From Rhizobium leucaenae USDA 9039 (lineage in GTDB: Bacteria; Pseudomonadota; Alphaproteobacteria; Rhizobiales; Rhizobiaceae), in NCBI RefSeq assembly GCF_000426285.1, contig NZ_AUFB01000007.1:186001-250000 (forward strand): a stretch of DNA of 64,000 nucleotides. The letters run 5' to 3'. The notes beneath the pieces are model-generated. The model was not told the origin of the DNA. It did not search any database and saw only the letters and a list, made by a program, of their open reading frames with translations. Shown in pieces: positions 22,741 to 32,788 of this stretch (its first letter is position 1; every line of letters begins with the position of its first letter). A program made the translations under genes and the position numbers.

Positions 22741-24203
22741 GACTTTACCTCCTCCAGTGCTTTGCGCAGTTCGGCATGGTCGGAGAAGGGCAGCGTCACG
22801 CTGCCGATCGTCTGACCTTCCTCATGCCCCTTGCCCGCGACGATCAGCGTATCGCCGGATTTCAGCATGCCTACTGCCTCACGGATCGCCTTGGCGCGAT
22901 CGCCGATCTCGGTGGCGCAGGGTGCTGCGGCCATGATCTCGGCACGGATTGCCGCCGGCTCCTCCGAGCGCGGGTTATCGTCGGTGACGACAACCACATC
23001 GGCCAGACAACAGGCGATTTCACCCATGATCGGCCGCTTGCCGCGATCGCGGTCGCCGCCGCAGCCGAAGACCACGATGACGCGGCCGGTGGTGAACGGC
23101 CGCACCGAGTTCAGCACATTTTCCAAAGCGTCCGGCTTGTGCGCATAGTCGACATAGGCCAGCGCGCCGTCATGGGTATGACCCACAAGCTCCAATCGCC
23201 CGGGAGCACCAGTGAGCTTTTCCAGCGCCGCCATCGCAACCGGCGCGGCAACGCCGGTGGACATGGCAAGACCCGCGGCAACGAGCGCATTGGCGACCTG
23301 GAAATCGCCGGCAAGCGGAATGTGAACCTCGAAAATATCGTCGCCCACATGCACTTCCGCGATCTGCTTATGACGGAAATGCTCGACGCGCTTCAGCGCC
23401 AGGAAATCGCCCTTGCGTCCGACGGTACGTATCTCCTGACCGGCGTCGCGCGCAGCCGCGATCGCCTGCTCCGACCATGCATCGTCGGCAAAGATCACCG
23501 CCGGCGAGCCTTTCGGCAGCAGATCCCTGAACAGCCGCATCTTGGCGGCCATGTAGTCCTCGACTGTCGGATGATAGTCCATATGATCGCGGCCAAGATT
23601 GGTGAAGGCGGCAGCGGCGAGCCTGACGCCATCGAGGCGGAATTGGTCGAGACCATGGCTGGAGGCTTCCATCGCCGCATGGGTGACGCCCTCGTCCGCA
23701 AGCTCGGCGAGCAACTGGTGCAGCGACACCGGATCGGGCGTCGTCAGCGAACCGTAGTCATTGCGCCTCGGCGATATGACGCCGGTTGTTCCGATCATTG
23801 CCGCCGGATGGCCCGCATGCGCCCAGATCTGACGGGTGAAGGAAGCGACCGAGGTTTTGCCGGCCGTGCCGGTGACGGCGACCATCGTTTCCGGTTGCCG
23901 ACCATAAAAGCGCGAAGCAGCGATAGCGAGGAAACGGCGGGGTTCCGCAACGGTCAACAACAGCGGCACACCGGCGGCGGCAGCGCCGTGGCCGGAGACG
24001 ACCACAGACGCGCCACGCGAAATGGCATCGGCAATGAAACTTGCGCCGTCAGCCTTCGTGCCGGCGACAGCTACGAAAGCCATGCCGGGTGCAGCCTTAC
24101 GGCTATCGGCGGAAAGGCCTGTTATCTCAAGATCGCCAAGTGCCCCGCCGATTTGTTCGTTGAGTTCCGGAAACGCATTTCCGGCAATATCCCGCAAGTT
24201 CAT
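22737..24203 (-). CDS. murE: UDP-MurNAc-tripeptide synthetase MurE (meso-DAP adding)
   Basis: MurE adds the third stem residue. The P-loop TGTAGKTS (111-118) and the MurE DNPR motif (in [11 protein letters not shown]) are present; DNPR is the signature for meso-diaminopimelate rather than lysine. From the ATG at 24201-24203 the protein has 488 residues and begins [11 protein letters not shown]. The frame stays open for 66 codons upstream, but that part is mostly ftsI-intergenic sequence with no homology-like pattern. The ribosome site is weak, which leaves a small doubt about the start. It overlaps murF by four bases. Confidence 0.95.
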   Translation of the reverse strand: MNLRDIAGNAFPELNEQIGGALGDLEITGLSADSRKAAPGMAFVAVAGTKADGASFIADAISRGASVVVSGHGAAAAGVPLLLTVAEPRRFLAIAASRFYGRQPETMVAVTGTAGKTSVASFTRQIWAHAGHPAAMIGTTGVISPRRNDYGSLTTPDPVSLHQLLAELADEGVTHAAMEASSHGLDQFRLDGVRLAAAAFTNLGRDHMDYHPTVEDYMAAKMRLFRDLLPKGSPAVIFADDAWSEQAIAAARDAGQEIRTVGRKGDFLALKRVEHFRHKQIAEVHVGDDIFEVHIPLAGDFQVANALVAAGLAMSTGVAAPVAMAALEKLTGAPGRLELVGHTHDGALAYVDYAHKPDALENVLNSVRPFTTGRVIVVFGCGGDRDRGKRPIMGEIACCLADVVVVTDDNPRSEEPAAIRAEIMAAAPCATEIGDRAKAIREAVGMLKSGDTLIVAGKGHEEGQTIGSVTLPFSDHAELRKALEEVKS

Positions 24204-24267
24204 CGAATATACTTTTCGTTCTTGATCAGTCCGCCCCTCGCGAATCGACCCGTGTATTCTTTCACGC

Positions 24268-26016
24268 TTAATAAGACACCAGCAAGGCGGAGTTACCGTT
24301 TCCGAAACTGGGCTGTATTCCAAGGATGGGCGCTGCCCGGGCGATGATGTCGCGAGCGATCGGCGCGGCCGTGTATGCCGAAATCGTACCGCCATGTTCA
24401 CCGGTCTTCGGCTCGTCGCAGAAGGTCATGATGACATATCGCGGATTGTCGATCGGGAACGCAGCCAGGAAGGTGTTGAAATTCAGCGTATGCGAGTAAC
24501 GGCCGTTGACGACCTTGTCGGCCGTGCCGGTTTTACTGCCGACGTCGTAGCCGGGTACGCGGGCGGCGCGGCCGGACCCCTTGGAGCCGTTGAAATCGAG
24601 CAGGAAGCGAATGTCGTCGCTGGTGCTCTTCTTGACGACGGTCTTGGCGATCGCATCAGCCTGCTCGCGGCTGCGCGGCAGGAAAGTCGGTTCGATCAGC
24701 TTGCCGCCATTGACGAGGGCCGCACCGGCAACCGCCGTCTGCAGCGGCGTGGTGGAGACACCGTGACCGAAGGAAATGGTGATCGAGTTGATCTTCTTCC
24801 ACACGTGCGGCTGCGTCGGCATCTTCAATTCGGGCAGCTCGGTGTCCATCTTGGTGAGCAGCCCCATCCGGGTCAGGAATTCCTTATGCGCGTCGATACC
24901 GACGAGGTCGGCAATCTTTGCCGTGCCGATGTTGGACGAATATTGGAAAATTTCCGGAACGGTCAGCACACGATGCTGTCCATGGAAGTCATGAATGGTG
25001 AAGCCGCCGATACGGATCGGATTGGTGGCGTCGAAGGCGTCGCGCAGGGTCACCTTGCCGGAATCAAGCGCCATCGCCATGGTGAAGGTCTTGAAGGTCG
25101 ATCCCATTTCGAACGTGCCGTTCGTCATACGGTTGAGCCAGCCTTCCGCAGCGCCTTCGTTCGGATAGTTCGGATCGAAATCAGGTGCCGACGCCATGGC
25201 CAGCACTTCGCCGGTGTGCGCGTCGAGCACCGCGGCCCCCGCACCCTTTGCCTGGAAATTATTGACTGCGTTGACGACGGCGTCATGGACGATGTCCTGC
25301 ACGCGCAGATCGATCGACAGCTTTACCGGCTGCAGCGGCTGGTCATTGGTCATGCCGGCCGCCGCGAGATCGGCGAGCCCCTGGTCGTCGATGTATTTCT
25401 CCATGCCGGCAACGCCGCGATTGTCGATGTTGACGTAGCCGAGAATATGGGCAGCGGTCGAACCGCCGGGATAAAAGCGGCGCTTTTCCGGACGGAAACC
25501 GATGCCGGGAATGCCGAGCGCCAGGATCTGGCTCTGCTGTTTCGGCGTCAACTGGCGGCGAAGCCAGGCAAAATGCGAGGTTTTGACAGCAAGCTTCTTA
25601 TAGGTGCCCTTGGTGTCGAGATCGGGCAGGACGGTGCGCAATTCCTCGACCGCCTCGTCGGGATCGATGATCTTGTTCGGTTCGGCAAATAGCGACACCG
25701 TGCGGATATCGGTCGCAAGCAGGGCACCGTTGCGGTCGACGATATCGGGGCGCGATGCCATCAGCCGGTCCGGCGGCAGAATGCTCGACGTCGTATCCGG
25801 CGGCGTCATCGCAAATTGGGCAAGGCGGCCACCGATGATGCAGTAGACGACGGTAAAGCTTGCGACCAAGAGAACGACGCGGCTCTTGGCCTGATTGGAC
25901 TTGCGTTTACGGGCGCCTTCGAAGGTCGAGCTGCCGCCGTCGTTCGGCCGGTTATTGCCGTCGGTGGAGAAATGCGCCTTGCTTTTCAAGACCATGATGC
26001 GCGAAAGAAAAGACAT
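24268..26016 (-). CDS. ftsI: Septal peptidoglycan transpeptidase FtsI (PBP3)
   Basis: FtsI is the bitopic class B penicillin-binding protein that cross-links septal glycan with FtsW. The 582-residue product has a basic cytoplasmic tail of about 45 residues, one membrane segment (about 47-70), a pedestal domain, and the transpeptidase with SxxK (STFK, near 306-309), SxN (SSN) and KTG (KTGTADK). I start at ATG 26014-26016, with GTGG seven bases upstream, forming a TGATG junction with the ftsL stop. A GTG one codon earlier is equally in frame. Confidence 0.96.
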   Translation of the reverse strand: MSFLSRIMVLKSKAHFSTDGNNRPNDGGSSTFEGARKRKSNQAKSRVVLLVASFTVVYCIIGGRLAQFAMTPPDTTSSILPPDRLMASRPDIVDRNGALLATDIRTVSLFAEPNKIIDPDEAVEELRTVLPDLDTKGTYKKLAVKTSHFAWLRRQLTPKQQSQILALGIPGIGFRPEKRRFYPGGSTAAHILGYVNIDNRGVAGMEKYIDDQGLADLAAAGMTNDQPLQPVKLSIDLRVQDIVHDAVVNAVNNFQAKGAGAAVLDAHTGEVLAMASAPDFDPNYPNEGAAEGWLNRMTNGTFEMGSTFKTFTMAMALDSGKVTLRDAFDATNPIRIGGFTIHDFHGQHRVLTVPEIFQYSSNIGTAKIADLVGIDAHKEFLTRMGLLTKMDTELPELKMPTQPHVWKKINSITISFGHGVSTTPLQTAVAGAALVNGGKLIEPTFLPRSREQADAIAKTVVKKSTSDDIRFLLDFNGSKGSGRAARVPGYDVGSKTGTADKVVNGRYSHTLNFNTFLAAFPIDNPRYVIMTFCDEPKTGEHGGTISAYTAAPIARDIIARAAPILGIQPSFGNGNSALLVSY

Positions 26017-26558
26017 CACTCGTCCACCGATCCCGTTGCGATATTGTCGACTTCTTGTTTTTTGCGCTTCAGCAGCGATGGCGCTTTGGCGACCGGACGC
26101 GGCGCGGGAGCGGCGGCGACATCGGCAATCGCCTTCCTGATCTCAGCATCCGTCGTGTCTCCGTTCTTCGATGCTGCGCCGGCACTTGCGTGGGGCTTCG
26201 CGCTTCCGGCCTTGGCCTTGCCGGGCTCGACCGCATCCTTGGCATCGGCAACCGTTTCCGGTGGAAGCTGTGAACGGAGCATCGGCAATTCGCTCGGCTG
26301 CACAATCGCGGTCGACAGCGTCGGCTGCAACTTGAGCTCGTTGCTGTAATTGTTGACCAATCGTTCCAAGCGGTTCGGCTGCACAACCAGTGCCCAATCA
26401 GCCTTCAGAAGCTCGATCGTGTCCTTCTCCAGCTTGATTTCCGATTCGAGACGGTGAACCTCTTCGAGTTTCAGCTCGGCACGGTGCTTGATCGTGTAGG
26501 TGACAGTGGCCATCGCTGTCATGACGCCAATCAGAACGATGTCAAAAGTCTTCAGCAT
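26016..26558 (-). CDS. ftsL: Cell division protein FtsL
   Basis: FtsL is a small bitopic protein that forms a complex with FtsB and FtsQ and activates FtsWI. The ATG at 26556-26558 has GGAGG five bases upstream. The 180-residue product starts with one membrane segment (LKTFDIVLIGVMTAMATVTY). A leucine/charged coiled coil follows (about 25-70), then a low-complexity Ala/Pro/Lys-rich tail of about 90 residues not found in E. coli FtsL. Position between rsmH and ftsI is diagnostic, since FtsL sequences diverge quickly. The tail is typical of rhizobial versions, I believe. Confidence 0.9.
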   Translation of the reverse strand: MLKTFDIVLIGVMTAMATVTYTIKHRAELKLEEVHRLESEIKLEKDTIELLKADWALVVQPNRLERLVNNYSNELKLQPTLSTAIVQPSELPMLRSQLPPETVADAKDAVEPGKAKAGSAKPHASAGAASKNGDTTDAEIRKAIADVAAAPAPRPVAKAPSLLKRKKQEVDNIATGSVDE

Positions 26559-26559
26559 A

Positions 26560-27585
26560 TCAACCTCCGAGCTTTCCGAGACTGGCGAGATTGGGCAGAT
26601 CGAAGATCGAGAGATCGGCCGCCTCAGCCGGCACCGCGGTACGAAGACCCGCGCGCAGCTTCGCCGAACGCGCCCGCGGATTAGCTTCCGCCTCCGCATC
26701 ACTCGCGGAAATCATCGACTTACCGATCGGATCGAAGGTCGCTAGGCGCTCATGAACCATCGGCATATGGCGGGAACCGGCGGCGCGGCCGGAGCGATCG
26801 GCGAAGAATTTCTTGACGATCCGGTCTTCCAGCGAATGGAAGGTGACGACAACCAGGCGCCCGCCCGGCTTCAGCACGCGCTCGGCGGCAAACAGCGCCT
26901 GCGCCAACTCGCCAAGCTCGTCGTTGACGAAGATGCGTAGCGCCTGGAAAACTCGGGTCGCGGGATGGATCTTATCCTTGGCCTTTCGCGGCGTGACGAT
27001 TTCGATCAGCCCGGCAAGATCGCGCGTCGTGACGAACGGCGTCTCCGCCCGACGCTTTTCGATCGCATGCGCAATGCGCGGCGCCTGCTTTTCTTCACCG
27101 AGGAAGGCGAAGATGCGAATGAGATCGGCCAGCTTGGCACGGTTGACGACATCTGCCGCCGATACGCCGCTTGCCGACATGCGCATGTCGAGCGGGCCGC
27201 TCTTGTTGAACGAGAAGCCGCGTTCGGCTTCATCGAGCTGCATGGATGAGACACCGATGTCGAGCACGACACCATCGAGCCCGCCTTGCGGCGCATGATC
27301 TGCAAGCTGCGAAAACTGCGAATGAATGAGAGAAAGGTGACCGGCATGCGCGGCAACCATTACCTGCCCCGCCGCGATCGCCGTCGGATCACGGTCGAGT
27401 GCGATCACATCCGCGCCAGCAGCCAGAATAGCCGAAGTGTAGCCGCCCGCGCCAAACGTGCCGTCCAGAATGAGCTTGCCGGGGGCTGGCGCCAACGCCT
27501 CAAGCACCTCCGCAAGAAGAACCGGAATGTGGCGAACCGGTCCGCCACCGGCATCAGTCGAGCCTCCGCCAGGATTCGCCGCCAT
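26560..27585 (-). CDS. rsmH: 16S rRNA (cytosine-1402-N4)-methyltransferase RsmH
   Basis: RsmH (MraW) methylates C1402 of 16S rRNA with S-adenosylmethionine, tuning the ribosomal P site. I start at ATG 27583-27585 ([11 protein letters not shown]), giving 341 residues, 14 bp after mraZ. Motifs visible: [13 protein letters not shown], the SAM loop [41 protein letters not shown] and [13 protein letters not shown]. The same frame is open far upstream through mraZ, but that region does not resemble RsmH. The old name is mraW. Confidence 0.96.
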   Translation of the reverse strand: MAANPGGGSTDAGGGPVRHIPVLLAEVLEALAPAPGKLILDGTFGAGGYTSAILAAGADVIALDRDPTAIAAGQVMVAAHAGHLSLIHSQFSQLADHAPQGGLDGVVLDIGVSSMQLDEAERGFSFNKSGPLDMRMSASGVSAADVVNRAKLADLIRIFAFLGEEKQAPRIAHAIEKRRAETPFVTTRDLAGLIEIVTPRKAKDKIHPATRVFQALRIFVNDELGELAQALFAAERVLKPGGRLVVVTFHSLEDRIVKKFFADRSGRAAGSRHMPMVHERLATFDPIGKSMISASDAEAEANPRARSAKLRAGLRTAVPAEAADLSIFDLPNLASLGKLGG

Positions 27586-27599
27586 TCCGTTTCCCCGTT

Positions 27600-28040
27600 C
27601 TATTCCGAGCGCCGGCCCGCCAGCTTGCGCCCCTCTCGTGCCTGCGCCTGCAAGGCCTGAAAGGCCTCCGGCTGCCATAATTGAAAATGATCCGCTCGCC
27701 CGACGAAGGTCACCTCGTTGGCGATGCCGGTGAAGCCGCGGATAAAATCCGTGACCATCAGCCGCCCTTCCGCATCGAGCTTCATGAAGACCCCGCCCCC
27801 GTGAATGAGGAGCGACATCTCGTTCGCCGGCGGCGAAAAAGGATCGTCCGCCGCAATCTGCCGCTCGAACCGATCGAGCAGATCGAGACCACCGACACTG
27901 ATCGCCGGAAACACAAAATCCTGGAAACAATATAGCTCCTGGATATTGCGCTCCGCCAGCACGGACCGAAATGCCGCCGGCACTGAAACCCGGCCCTTGG
28001 CATCGATCCTGTTGGTTGCATTCGATAGGAAGCGGTTCAT
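27600..28040 (-). CDS. mraZ: Transcriptional regulator MraZ
   Basis: MraZ is the AbrB-like (SpoVT/AbrB fold) DNA-binding protein encoded first in dcw operons, and it represses its own promoter in E. coli. The 146-residue protein contains two tandem MraZ domains with the (D/K)xKGR motif ([14 protein letters not shown], near 13; [14 protein letters not shown], second repeat). The start at ATG 28038-28040 gives the family N-terminus; a GTG four codons earlier is also possible. The promoter about 180 bp upstream is overlapped by a four-copy TGGG array, the expected MraZ target, so autoregulation of the whole mraZ-murB run is likely. Confidence 0.95.
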   Translation of the reverse strand: MNRFLSNATNRIDAKGRVSVPAAFRSVLAERNIQELYCFQDFVFPAISVGGLDLLDRFERQIAADDPFSPPANEMSLLIHGGGVFMKLDAEGRLMVTDFIRGFTGIANEVTFVGRADHFQLWQPEAFQALQAQAREGRKLAGRRSE

Positions 28041-28216
28041 GACGCGAAACACCCGTTTCCCATGACATACGGGCGATCATTCGCCCGCAGACATAGCCAA
28101 AATCGGACACAGCTTCGCAAGCCGAAAGAGAGAATGCTCTTCCGACACCTCCAAGAATGGAGGGATCATGGCTTTGCGATGAATGGGCGCTGATTTGCCC
28201 TTGTGCAGTGTGCTTT

Positions 28217-28250
28217 TGGGATACCATGGGACCATTTGGGCGTCAATGGG
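28217..28250 (+). promoter_or_regulatory. MraZ box: four TGGG repeats at exact 10-bp period
   Basis: TGGG occurs at 28217, 28227, 28237 and 28247, each separated by six bases (exact 10-bp spacing). MraZ of E. coli is known to bind TGGGN direct repeats with 5-nt spacers, i.e. the same period. The repeats lie on the strand opposite mraZ and about 180-210 bp before its start codon. Confidence 0.85.
28218..28246 (-). promoter_or_regulatory. Candidate mraZ promoter inside the MraZ box
   Basis: On the minus strand TTGACG (28241-28246) is separated by 17 bp from TATCCC (28218-28223). The -35 is good and the -10 poor. Both hexamers lie within the TGGG array, so bound MraZ would block RNA polymerase. 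The transcription start has not been shown. Confidence 0.5.
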
Positions 28251-28471
28251 ATGAAGCCACGGAGACGTGGCCACAGCCTTAATATTCATAACCCGTTAAG
28301 TTTAACGAAAGGTTAGGATTGCCTAAACCGAGGAGCCAAAGCGGATTGTTTTCACAGCCGAAAACGCTCCCTCCGACATGCTTGGGAGACTGAAAACCAA
28401 CGCTTTTGGCGGTCCGAGAATTTGTTTGCACAGGGGCGAATGGAGAGCACCGAGATCAGCGAAGGAAAATT

Positions 28472-28878
28472 TGCCAGTTGGCCTGTAAGCCGGGTTCTGT
28501 ATGGCTCCGGCCGAGGCCGGAACGTGGCAGCCATTCATCTGGGACGACGCTTGCGCGCCGCCTCGTGCAACCCACCCGGATGACCGGCCCGGAAACGGGC
28601 TGGACCGCTTTCGCGATCCGCGTCATCCCTATTCGGTTTTGCTCCCGGTGGGGTTTACCGTGCCGCCGCTGTTGCCAGAGACGCGGTGGGCTCTTACCCC
28701 ACCCTTTCACCCTTACCCGATCCGAAGACCCGGCGGTTTGCTTTCTGTGGCACTTTCCCTGAGGTTGCCCCCGCCGGACGTTATCCGGCACCGTGTTTCC
28801 GTGGAGCCCGGACTTTCCTCACCCCACCGCCTTTCGGCATTGGTGAGGCGCGGCTGCCCGGCCAACTGGCAGGGCTCC
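28472..28878 (-). ncRNA. rnpB: RNase P RNA (M1 RNA, bacterial type A)
   Basis: This is the catalytic RNA of RNase P, which matures tRNA 5' ends. On the minus strand I see the conserved blocks in order: GAGGAAAGTCCGGGCTCC (P4 5' side and J3/4), the CAGGGAAAGTGCCACAGAAA region, GGTAAACCCCAC, and near the 3' end ACAGAACCCGGCTTACAG (P4 3' side). The ends pair through an 11-base P1 helix (GGCCAACTGGC at 28860-28870 with its complement at 28473-28483). Length is about 405 nt, normal for alphaproteobacteria. The exact ends are estimated from P1. Confidence 0.96.
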
Positions 28879-28936
28879 CTTAGCCGAGAGCGCCGGCAAT
28901 TGCCATCGAAATATGCAGCTTTATCCCGGTTCGGAC

Positions 28937-30130
28937 CTAAGCGCGGAAATGTGCAGAAAAATCCGTGCGGTAGCCGTCGTCCTTGATTCGGCCTTCGAGC
29001 AGCAGCTCTGCACCGAGCCTGCCGATCTCGTCCGAACTCTTTGCCGCCGTGCCGCAGCCGCCGGTCAGCACCGCAATGCGTGGTGACGACGTGTAACCGA
29101 TCATGGGATAGCCGGTCGGCGAATAGGAAACGACACAGGAATTGGTGAAGGCCGACGGCCCTGTGATGCTGGGAACCAGTTCATGGATGATCCGCGTCAG
29201 GTGATCGCGTGCCTTGTCGCGGCCGGCGGTTCGAAACCACCAACGCAGATCCGGTTCGCTTTCGAATTGGAGGTCGTCCGGATCGCCGCCGATCTTGATG
29301 TAGTATTTTCCATCGGGATAGCGGATTGGCGGCAGTAGATAGATGCTGTCGATATCGTCAGGCTTAGACGATATCAGCGACGGCATGGCCGAAAGCGCCT
29401 CGGCCTCCGTCTCGCTCACTTCGAAGAAAGTCACCGTGCGACCATAAACCTTCATCTCAACCGGCTGCGGCAAGAGACTCTCGGCAATGGAGAAACCGCC
29501 GGCGGCGAGCAGGACTTTCTCCGCCCGGAACGTCTCGCCTTCCGCCGTCGTGACCACCGCCAGTCCACCCTCGTCGCGGATGGAGACAACGGTCTGCTTG
29601 ATGATGCGAGCCCCGGCCTTCTCCGCCAGCAACGACTGCGCCTTTACCAGCCGCCGCGGGCTGATATGTCCGGCACCGTGCGGCTCATAGACTCCCTCGC
29701 TGCCGTCAGCGAAGGAGAAGAAGGGGAATTTCGCTTTCAGCCCGGCATCGTCCAGAAGCTCAGTCCGGACGCCGAGCCGAGCTGCCGCGTCGACGACATT
29801 GCCGACATAGGCATCTCTGCCGCCTCGTTTCGAACCGACCACAAGGCAACCGACCGGAGCATAGAACTGGATGCCGCTGTCGCGCTCGATCTCGGCATAG
29901 CGAGCGATCGAGCGGTTAGCGAGCCGAGCCCAATCGGCGTCGGGATCGATGGTGCGGGTGATCCGACCTTCGTCGTAATGACTGCCGAAAACACCCTGAT
30001 GGTTCGCGCGATCCTCCGGCTCATCCGGGCCGATGACGGCGACACCCTTCACTCGTTTGGCCAGATGGCGGGCGGCAGCCGCCCCCATCATCCCCCGGCC
30101 GACGACGATGAACCTGAAATCCGCTGCCAT
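28937..30130 (-). CDS. FAD-dependent oxidoreductase, sarcosine-oxidase-like (DAO family)
   Basis: This 397-residue flavoprotein is of the D-amino-acid oxidase superfamily, closest in pattern to monomeric sarcosine oxidase and N-methyl amino acid oxidases. The N-terminal dinucleotide motif VVGRGMMG (9-16) differs from the usual GxGxxG by an Arg in place of the first variable position. A C-terminal segment with Cys followed by YSPTGYPMIG resembles the covalent FAD-attachment site of monomeric sarcosine oxidases. The substrate is a secondary or N-methyl amine at best; specificity cannot be read. It stands alone after rnpB and before a lytic transglycosylase, all on the minus strand. Confidence 0.85.
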   Translation of the reverse strand: MAADFRFIVVGRGMMGAAAARHLAKRVKGVAVIGPDEPEDRANHQGVFGSHYDEGRITRTIDPDADWARLANRSIARYAEIERDSGIQFYAPVGCLVVGSKRGGRDAYVGNVVDAAARLGVRTELLDDAGLKAKFPFFSFADGSEGVYEPHGAGHISPRRLVKAQSLLAEKAGARIIKQTVVSIRDEGGLAVVTTAEGETFRAEKVLLAAGGFSIAESLLPQPVEMKVYGRTVTFFEVSETEAEALSAMPSLISSKPDDIDSIYLLPPIRYPDGKYYIKIGGDPDDLQFESEPDLRWWFRTAGRDKARDHLTRIIHELVPSITGPSAFTNSCVVSYSPTGYPMIGYTSSPRIAVLTGGCGTAAKSSDEIGRLGAELLLEGRIKDDGYRTDFSAHFRA

Positions 30131-30212
30131 GTCATGCCCCTCGCAAATGATCGCAAATTCGATAACATGAAAAGCGGTTACTCCCTATCCGCAATCCTCT
30201 CAAAAGCTCCGG

Positions 30213-30770
30213 TTAATCAAGGAGCGCCAGCACCTTACCGCAATATTTCTGCGAGACCGGATTCATGCGCGTCGCCGCGTGGCCGGCATTATATTTGAGG
30301 ATGGTATTGCAAGTCGGGCCGCCGCCAAGTTCCTGCGCCGCGGCGAGGTATTTCATGCCGAACTTGATATTCGTCTCGGGGTCGTAAAGTCCCTTGGCAC
30401 TGCCCGAATAGCCCATCAGCCTCGCGGTGGCAGGTTTGATCTGCATCAGGCCGATCTCGCCGGCGCTGCCGCGCCGTTTTGGATTGAAATTGCTTTCGAT
30501 CTGAACGACCGCGGTCGCCAATTCGACCGGCACGCCATTCTGCTTGGCGTATTTGGCAATCAACGCCGAATAGGGATTTTGTGTCGTGGAGGAATTTTGC
30601 ACATCACGCAATTCGGCAGGGACACCCGGCATCGGATAGCCGCTCGTACGCGTGATGATCTGCAAAGGAAGGGTCGTGGTTTTTTCGCCGTGCGGGTCGG
30701 CAAAGGCGCAATCATATCCTGTCAGCAGCACGCTCAGGCATGCTGCTGCCGCAACGATCAGATTTTTCAT
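30213..30770 (-). CDS. Exported lytic transglycosylase (SLT domain), small
   Basis: This enzyme cleaves MurNAc-GlcNAc bonds to 1,6-anhydro products in the periplasm. From ATG 30768-30770 it has 185 residues: a Sec signal ending AFA-D (cleavage near 24) and a compact SLT domain with the catalytic Glu92 (VQIESNFNP) and the GLMQIKPATA motif. A longer frame upstream adds 13 unlikely residues. There is no other domain, so it resembles the small stand-alone SLT proteins of rhizobia. Neighbours include an AmpD-like amidase, which would act on the products after recycling or directly on peptidoglycan. Confidence 0.88.
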   Translation of the reverse strand: MKNLIVAAAACLSVLLTGYDCAFADPHGEKTTTLPLQIITRTSGYPMPGVPAELRDVQNSSTTQNPYSALIAKYAKQNGVPVELATAVVQIESNFNPKRRGSAGEIGLMQIKPATARLMGYSGSAKGLYDPETNIKFGMKYLAAAQELGGGPTCNTILKYNAGHAATRMNPVSQKYCGKVLALLD

Positions 30771-30820
30771 GTAGTCTTTTGTCTCCGGGCGCGGAACCGC
30801 GGACAGCACTAAGCCATCAG

Positions 30821-30849
30821 TCCGGCGGGAGGCAAAAAGAGCCGCCGGA
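30821..30849. other. Hairpin between amidase and lytic transglycosylase genes
   Basis: A perfect eight-pair stem (TCCGGCGG against CCGCCGGA) has a 13-base A-rich loop and lies 50 bp before the transglycosylase start. No U-run follows on either strand, so it is not a classical terminator. It may be a leader structure. Nothing else recognisable lies in the 265-bp gap. Confidence 0.4.
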
Positions 30850-31035
30850 GTGCACGATCCCCGTTAGTCTTTACGGCCGCGCGACACACAAACTAATTTG
30901 CGCGACCGCCGTTCAGCGGCGTGGTTAGACCAGCGCAATGCGGAGATAATAGGGAAATGATGTGGCGTTGCAGCACGTTACGCATTTTGAGCGTGACGGC
31001 ACCTCTATCAACACAAAACGACAGCTTGCCTTCCC

Positions 31036-31797
31036 TTAGGAAAAGCGAGGCAGCGCGGACAGCAAACGATGCAGCGTATCGATGGTCGAAAAATCGGCGA
31101 TTCCATCCACCCGCTCCTGACGGAAATGGCGCTGGAAAGCTTCGACGTCTCCCTCCAGTTTCGTGGAGAATTCCCCTGTAATTTCCGTGCCGTAACCGTA
31201 GAGCGAGAGCATGGATTGCAAAGCCTCGATGGGCTGGCCGACATCGCCCCTCTGGAAGAACCGCCCGCCGGTGATCGGCGCCGGTTCGACCCAGTGGCCG
31301 ACGCCTGCTGCGGCCAATCGTGCCCATGGGAATTTCTCGCCCGGATCAACCTTGCGGACAGGGGCTACATCGGAGTGTGCAAGCACACGCTCAGGTGCAA
31401 TTGCCCAGCGATGGCCGCAATCACGACACAGTTCGATGACCGCTTCGATCTGCGCATCGGGGAAGTCCGGCAGTCCGCCAGGGTGGCCGGCATTGGCGAT
31501 TTCGATGCCAATCGACAGGGAATTGATGTCGACCTCCCTCTGCCAGACACTCTTGCCGGCATGCCAGGCACGGCGTTCCTCCGGCACGAGTTGGATCACA
31601 CGTCCGTCCTCAAAGACGAAGTAGTGGCTCGACACCTGGCTCTCGCTACGACAGAGCCAGTCAAGCGCGCCTTCGGCCGTACCCATGCCCGTATAATGCA
31701 GAAGAATCATGTCCGGCTTGCGCCCGTCCCGCCGCTCGCCATGGTTCGGCGACGGCTGCACGGTGGCGCCGGAAAAATCGGCCGCGAAGGAACTCAT
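31036..31797 (-). CDS. N-acetylmuramoyl-L-alanine amidase, AmpD/AmiD type with PG-binding domain
   Basis: This is a zinc amidase that splits MurNAc or anhydro-MurNAc from L-alanine. The 253-residue protein has an Amidase_2 domain with zinc ligands His34 (LLHYTG), a second His in LAHSDVAP, and an Asp four residues on (RKVDPG). A C-terminal PG_binding_1 domain (about 185-250) follows. The extra domain makes it longer than E. coli AmpD (183 residues) and closer to AmiD. No lipobox or clear signal is visible, so it may be cytoplasmic and act in muropeptide recycling. Its ATG overlaps the stop of the upstream TerB-DnaJ gene by four bases. Confidence 0.88.
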   Translation of the reverse strand: MSSFAADFSGATVQPSPNHGERRDGRKPDMILLHYTGMGTAEGALDWLCRSESQVSSHYFVFEDGRVIQLVPEERRAWHAGKSVWQREVDINSLSIGIEIANAGHPGGLPDFPDAQIEAVIELCRDCGHRWAIAPERVLAHSDVAPVRKVDPGEKFPWARLAAAGVGHWVEPAPITGGRFFQRGDVGQPIEALQSMLSLYGYGTEITGEFSTKLEGDVEAFQRHFRQERVDGIADFSTIDTLHRLLSALPRFS

Positions 31798-32501
31798 GCG
31801 GCGCGGCGTTCTTTCTCGATTTCCGCGTAGGCTGCGTTGAGCGCCGCCATGCGCTCGTTGGCAATCAGATGGAATTCTTCCGGCACGCCGCGCGAGACGA
31901 GACGGTCGGGGTGATTCTCATAGACCAGGCCATGATAGCGGCGGCGGATGGTCGTGAAATCGTCCTGCGGCGACACGCCAAGCACCTTGTAGGGATCCCT
32001 GCCGGCGCTGACATGGCGCGCCATGATCTGCTCGAACCGCTGCTCGCTCATGTGGAAGATCTGCGCAATGTGCTGCAGAAACGCCATTTCCTTCTCGTGG
32101 ATCAGGCCGTCTGCCTTGGCGATATGGAAGAGACCGTCAAGCACGTCTTCCAGCACCGGGCAGTTCTTCGCACAGGTGACGCACAGCGACGATAGCTTCT
32201 CCGCATAGGCTTCATACCCGGCGACATCCTGGCGCGCCAAATTGTAAAGACGTGCAACATTCTTCGCCTGATCCTGCGGAAATTCGAAGATCTCGCGGAA
32301 GGCATTCACCTCGTTTTCCGTCACCACGCCGTCCGCCTTCGCCATCTTGGCGGAAAGCGCGATGATCGCGACGGAAAAAGCCACCTTTCGGCGGGTCTCC
32401 GGATCGCCTTCGAACAGCGTGCGGATGGCTTCAACCACCGCCGACAGGGCATTGCCAGCGGTGCCACCAACAGCATTCAGCAATTTTTCCCAAAACGACA
32501 T
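31794..32501 (-). CDS. TerB-DnaJ domain protein (DjlA-like)
   Basis: This 235-residue protein (ATG 32499-32501, MSFWEKLLNAVGG) has an N-terminal TerB-like helical domain with the acidic KADGVVTENE and KADGLIHEKE pairs. A C-terminal J-domain (about 165-235) carries the HPD motif (ENHPDRL) needed to stimulate DnaK. The layout is like DjlA but without the membrane anchor. The short hydrophobic start could still associate with membrane. Its stop overlaps the amidase start by four bases, so the two are cotranscribed, an arrangement common in rhizobia. Function beyond a co-chaperone role is not known. Confidence 0.85.
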   Translation of the reverse strand: MSFWEKLLNAVGGTAGNALSAVVEAIRTLFEGDPETRRKVAFSVAIIALSAKMAKADGVVTENEVNAFREIFEFPQDQAKNVARLYNLARQDVAGYEAYAEKLSSLCVTCAKNCPVLEDVLDGLFHIAKADGLIHEKEMAFLQHIAQIFHMSEQRFEQIMARHVSAGRDPYKVLGVSPQDDFTTIRRRYHGLVYENHPDRLVSRGVPEEFHLIANERMAALNAAYAEIEKERRAA

Positions 32502-32788
32502 GATGGTCTCGACTACCCCTTCTGAATAGGAAACACGTTGATCAAATAATGGTTGCGATTGCAAGGAGTCCATTGGTCGCATAATCGAAAACACTTTTCA
32601 CAATTCGGTAATGATGGCGTGTTTTGAGGCCGCGATTTGCGATGTGGCGCGACCGGGCGGCTCGCCGCCCGGATGAAAAAACAAGCGCACGTTTCTTAAA
32701 TTCTTTACTTTACAGCCATGCCCGCCTGTCGCATCCATTCGGGCGGCAATCACCGAAATGAAGCAGTCCCGCTGCAAGGAGGATCCCC

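Larger units (their letters stand above)
28041..28471. other. Leader and upstream region between rnpB and mraZ
   Basis: This 431-bp non-coding region holds a roughly 180-bp mraZ leader, the MraZ box with an overlapping promoter (28217-28250), and about 200 bp of AT-rich sequence up to the rnpB 3' end. The leader could encode a short minus-strand ORF (28077-28289), but it has no recognisable product. TTAA-N7-TTAG near 28297-28312 is one base short of a CtrA site. Confidence 0.55.

Noticed and set aside
27586..28227. In-frame N-terminal extension of rsmH
   Set aside because: It runs through mraZ in another frame, has no RsmH-like sequence, and a proper start exists at 27585.
28077..28289. 70-codon frame in the mraZ leader
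   Set aside because: Overlaps the promoter and MraZ box, has no ribosome site and no recognisable product.
30850..30960. Possible tRNA-like fold in the gap before the amidase
   Set aside because: No acceptor/T-arm pattern (no GGTTCRA-type T loop). No tRNA was found anywhere in the window.
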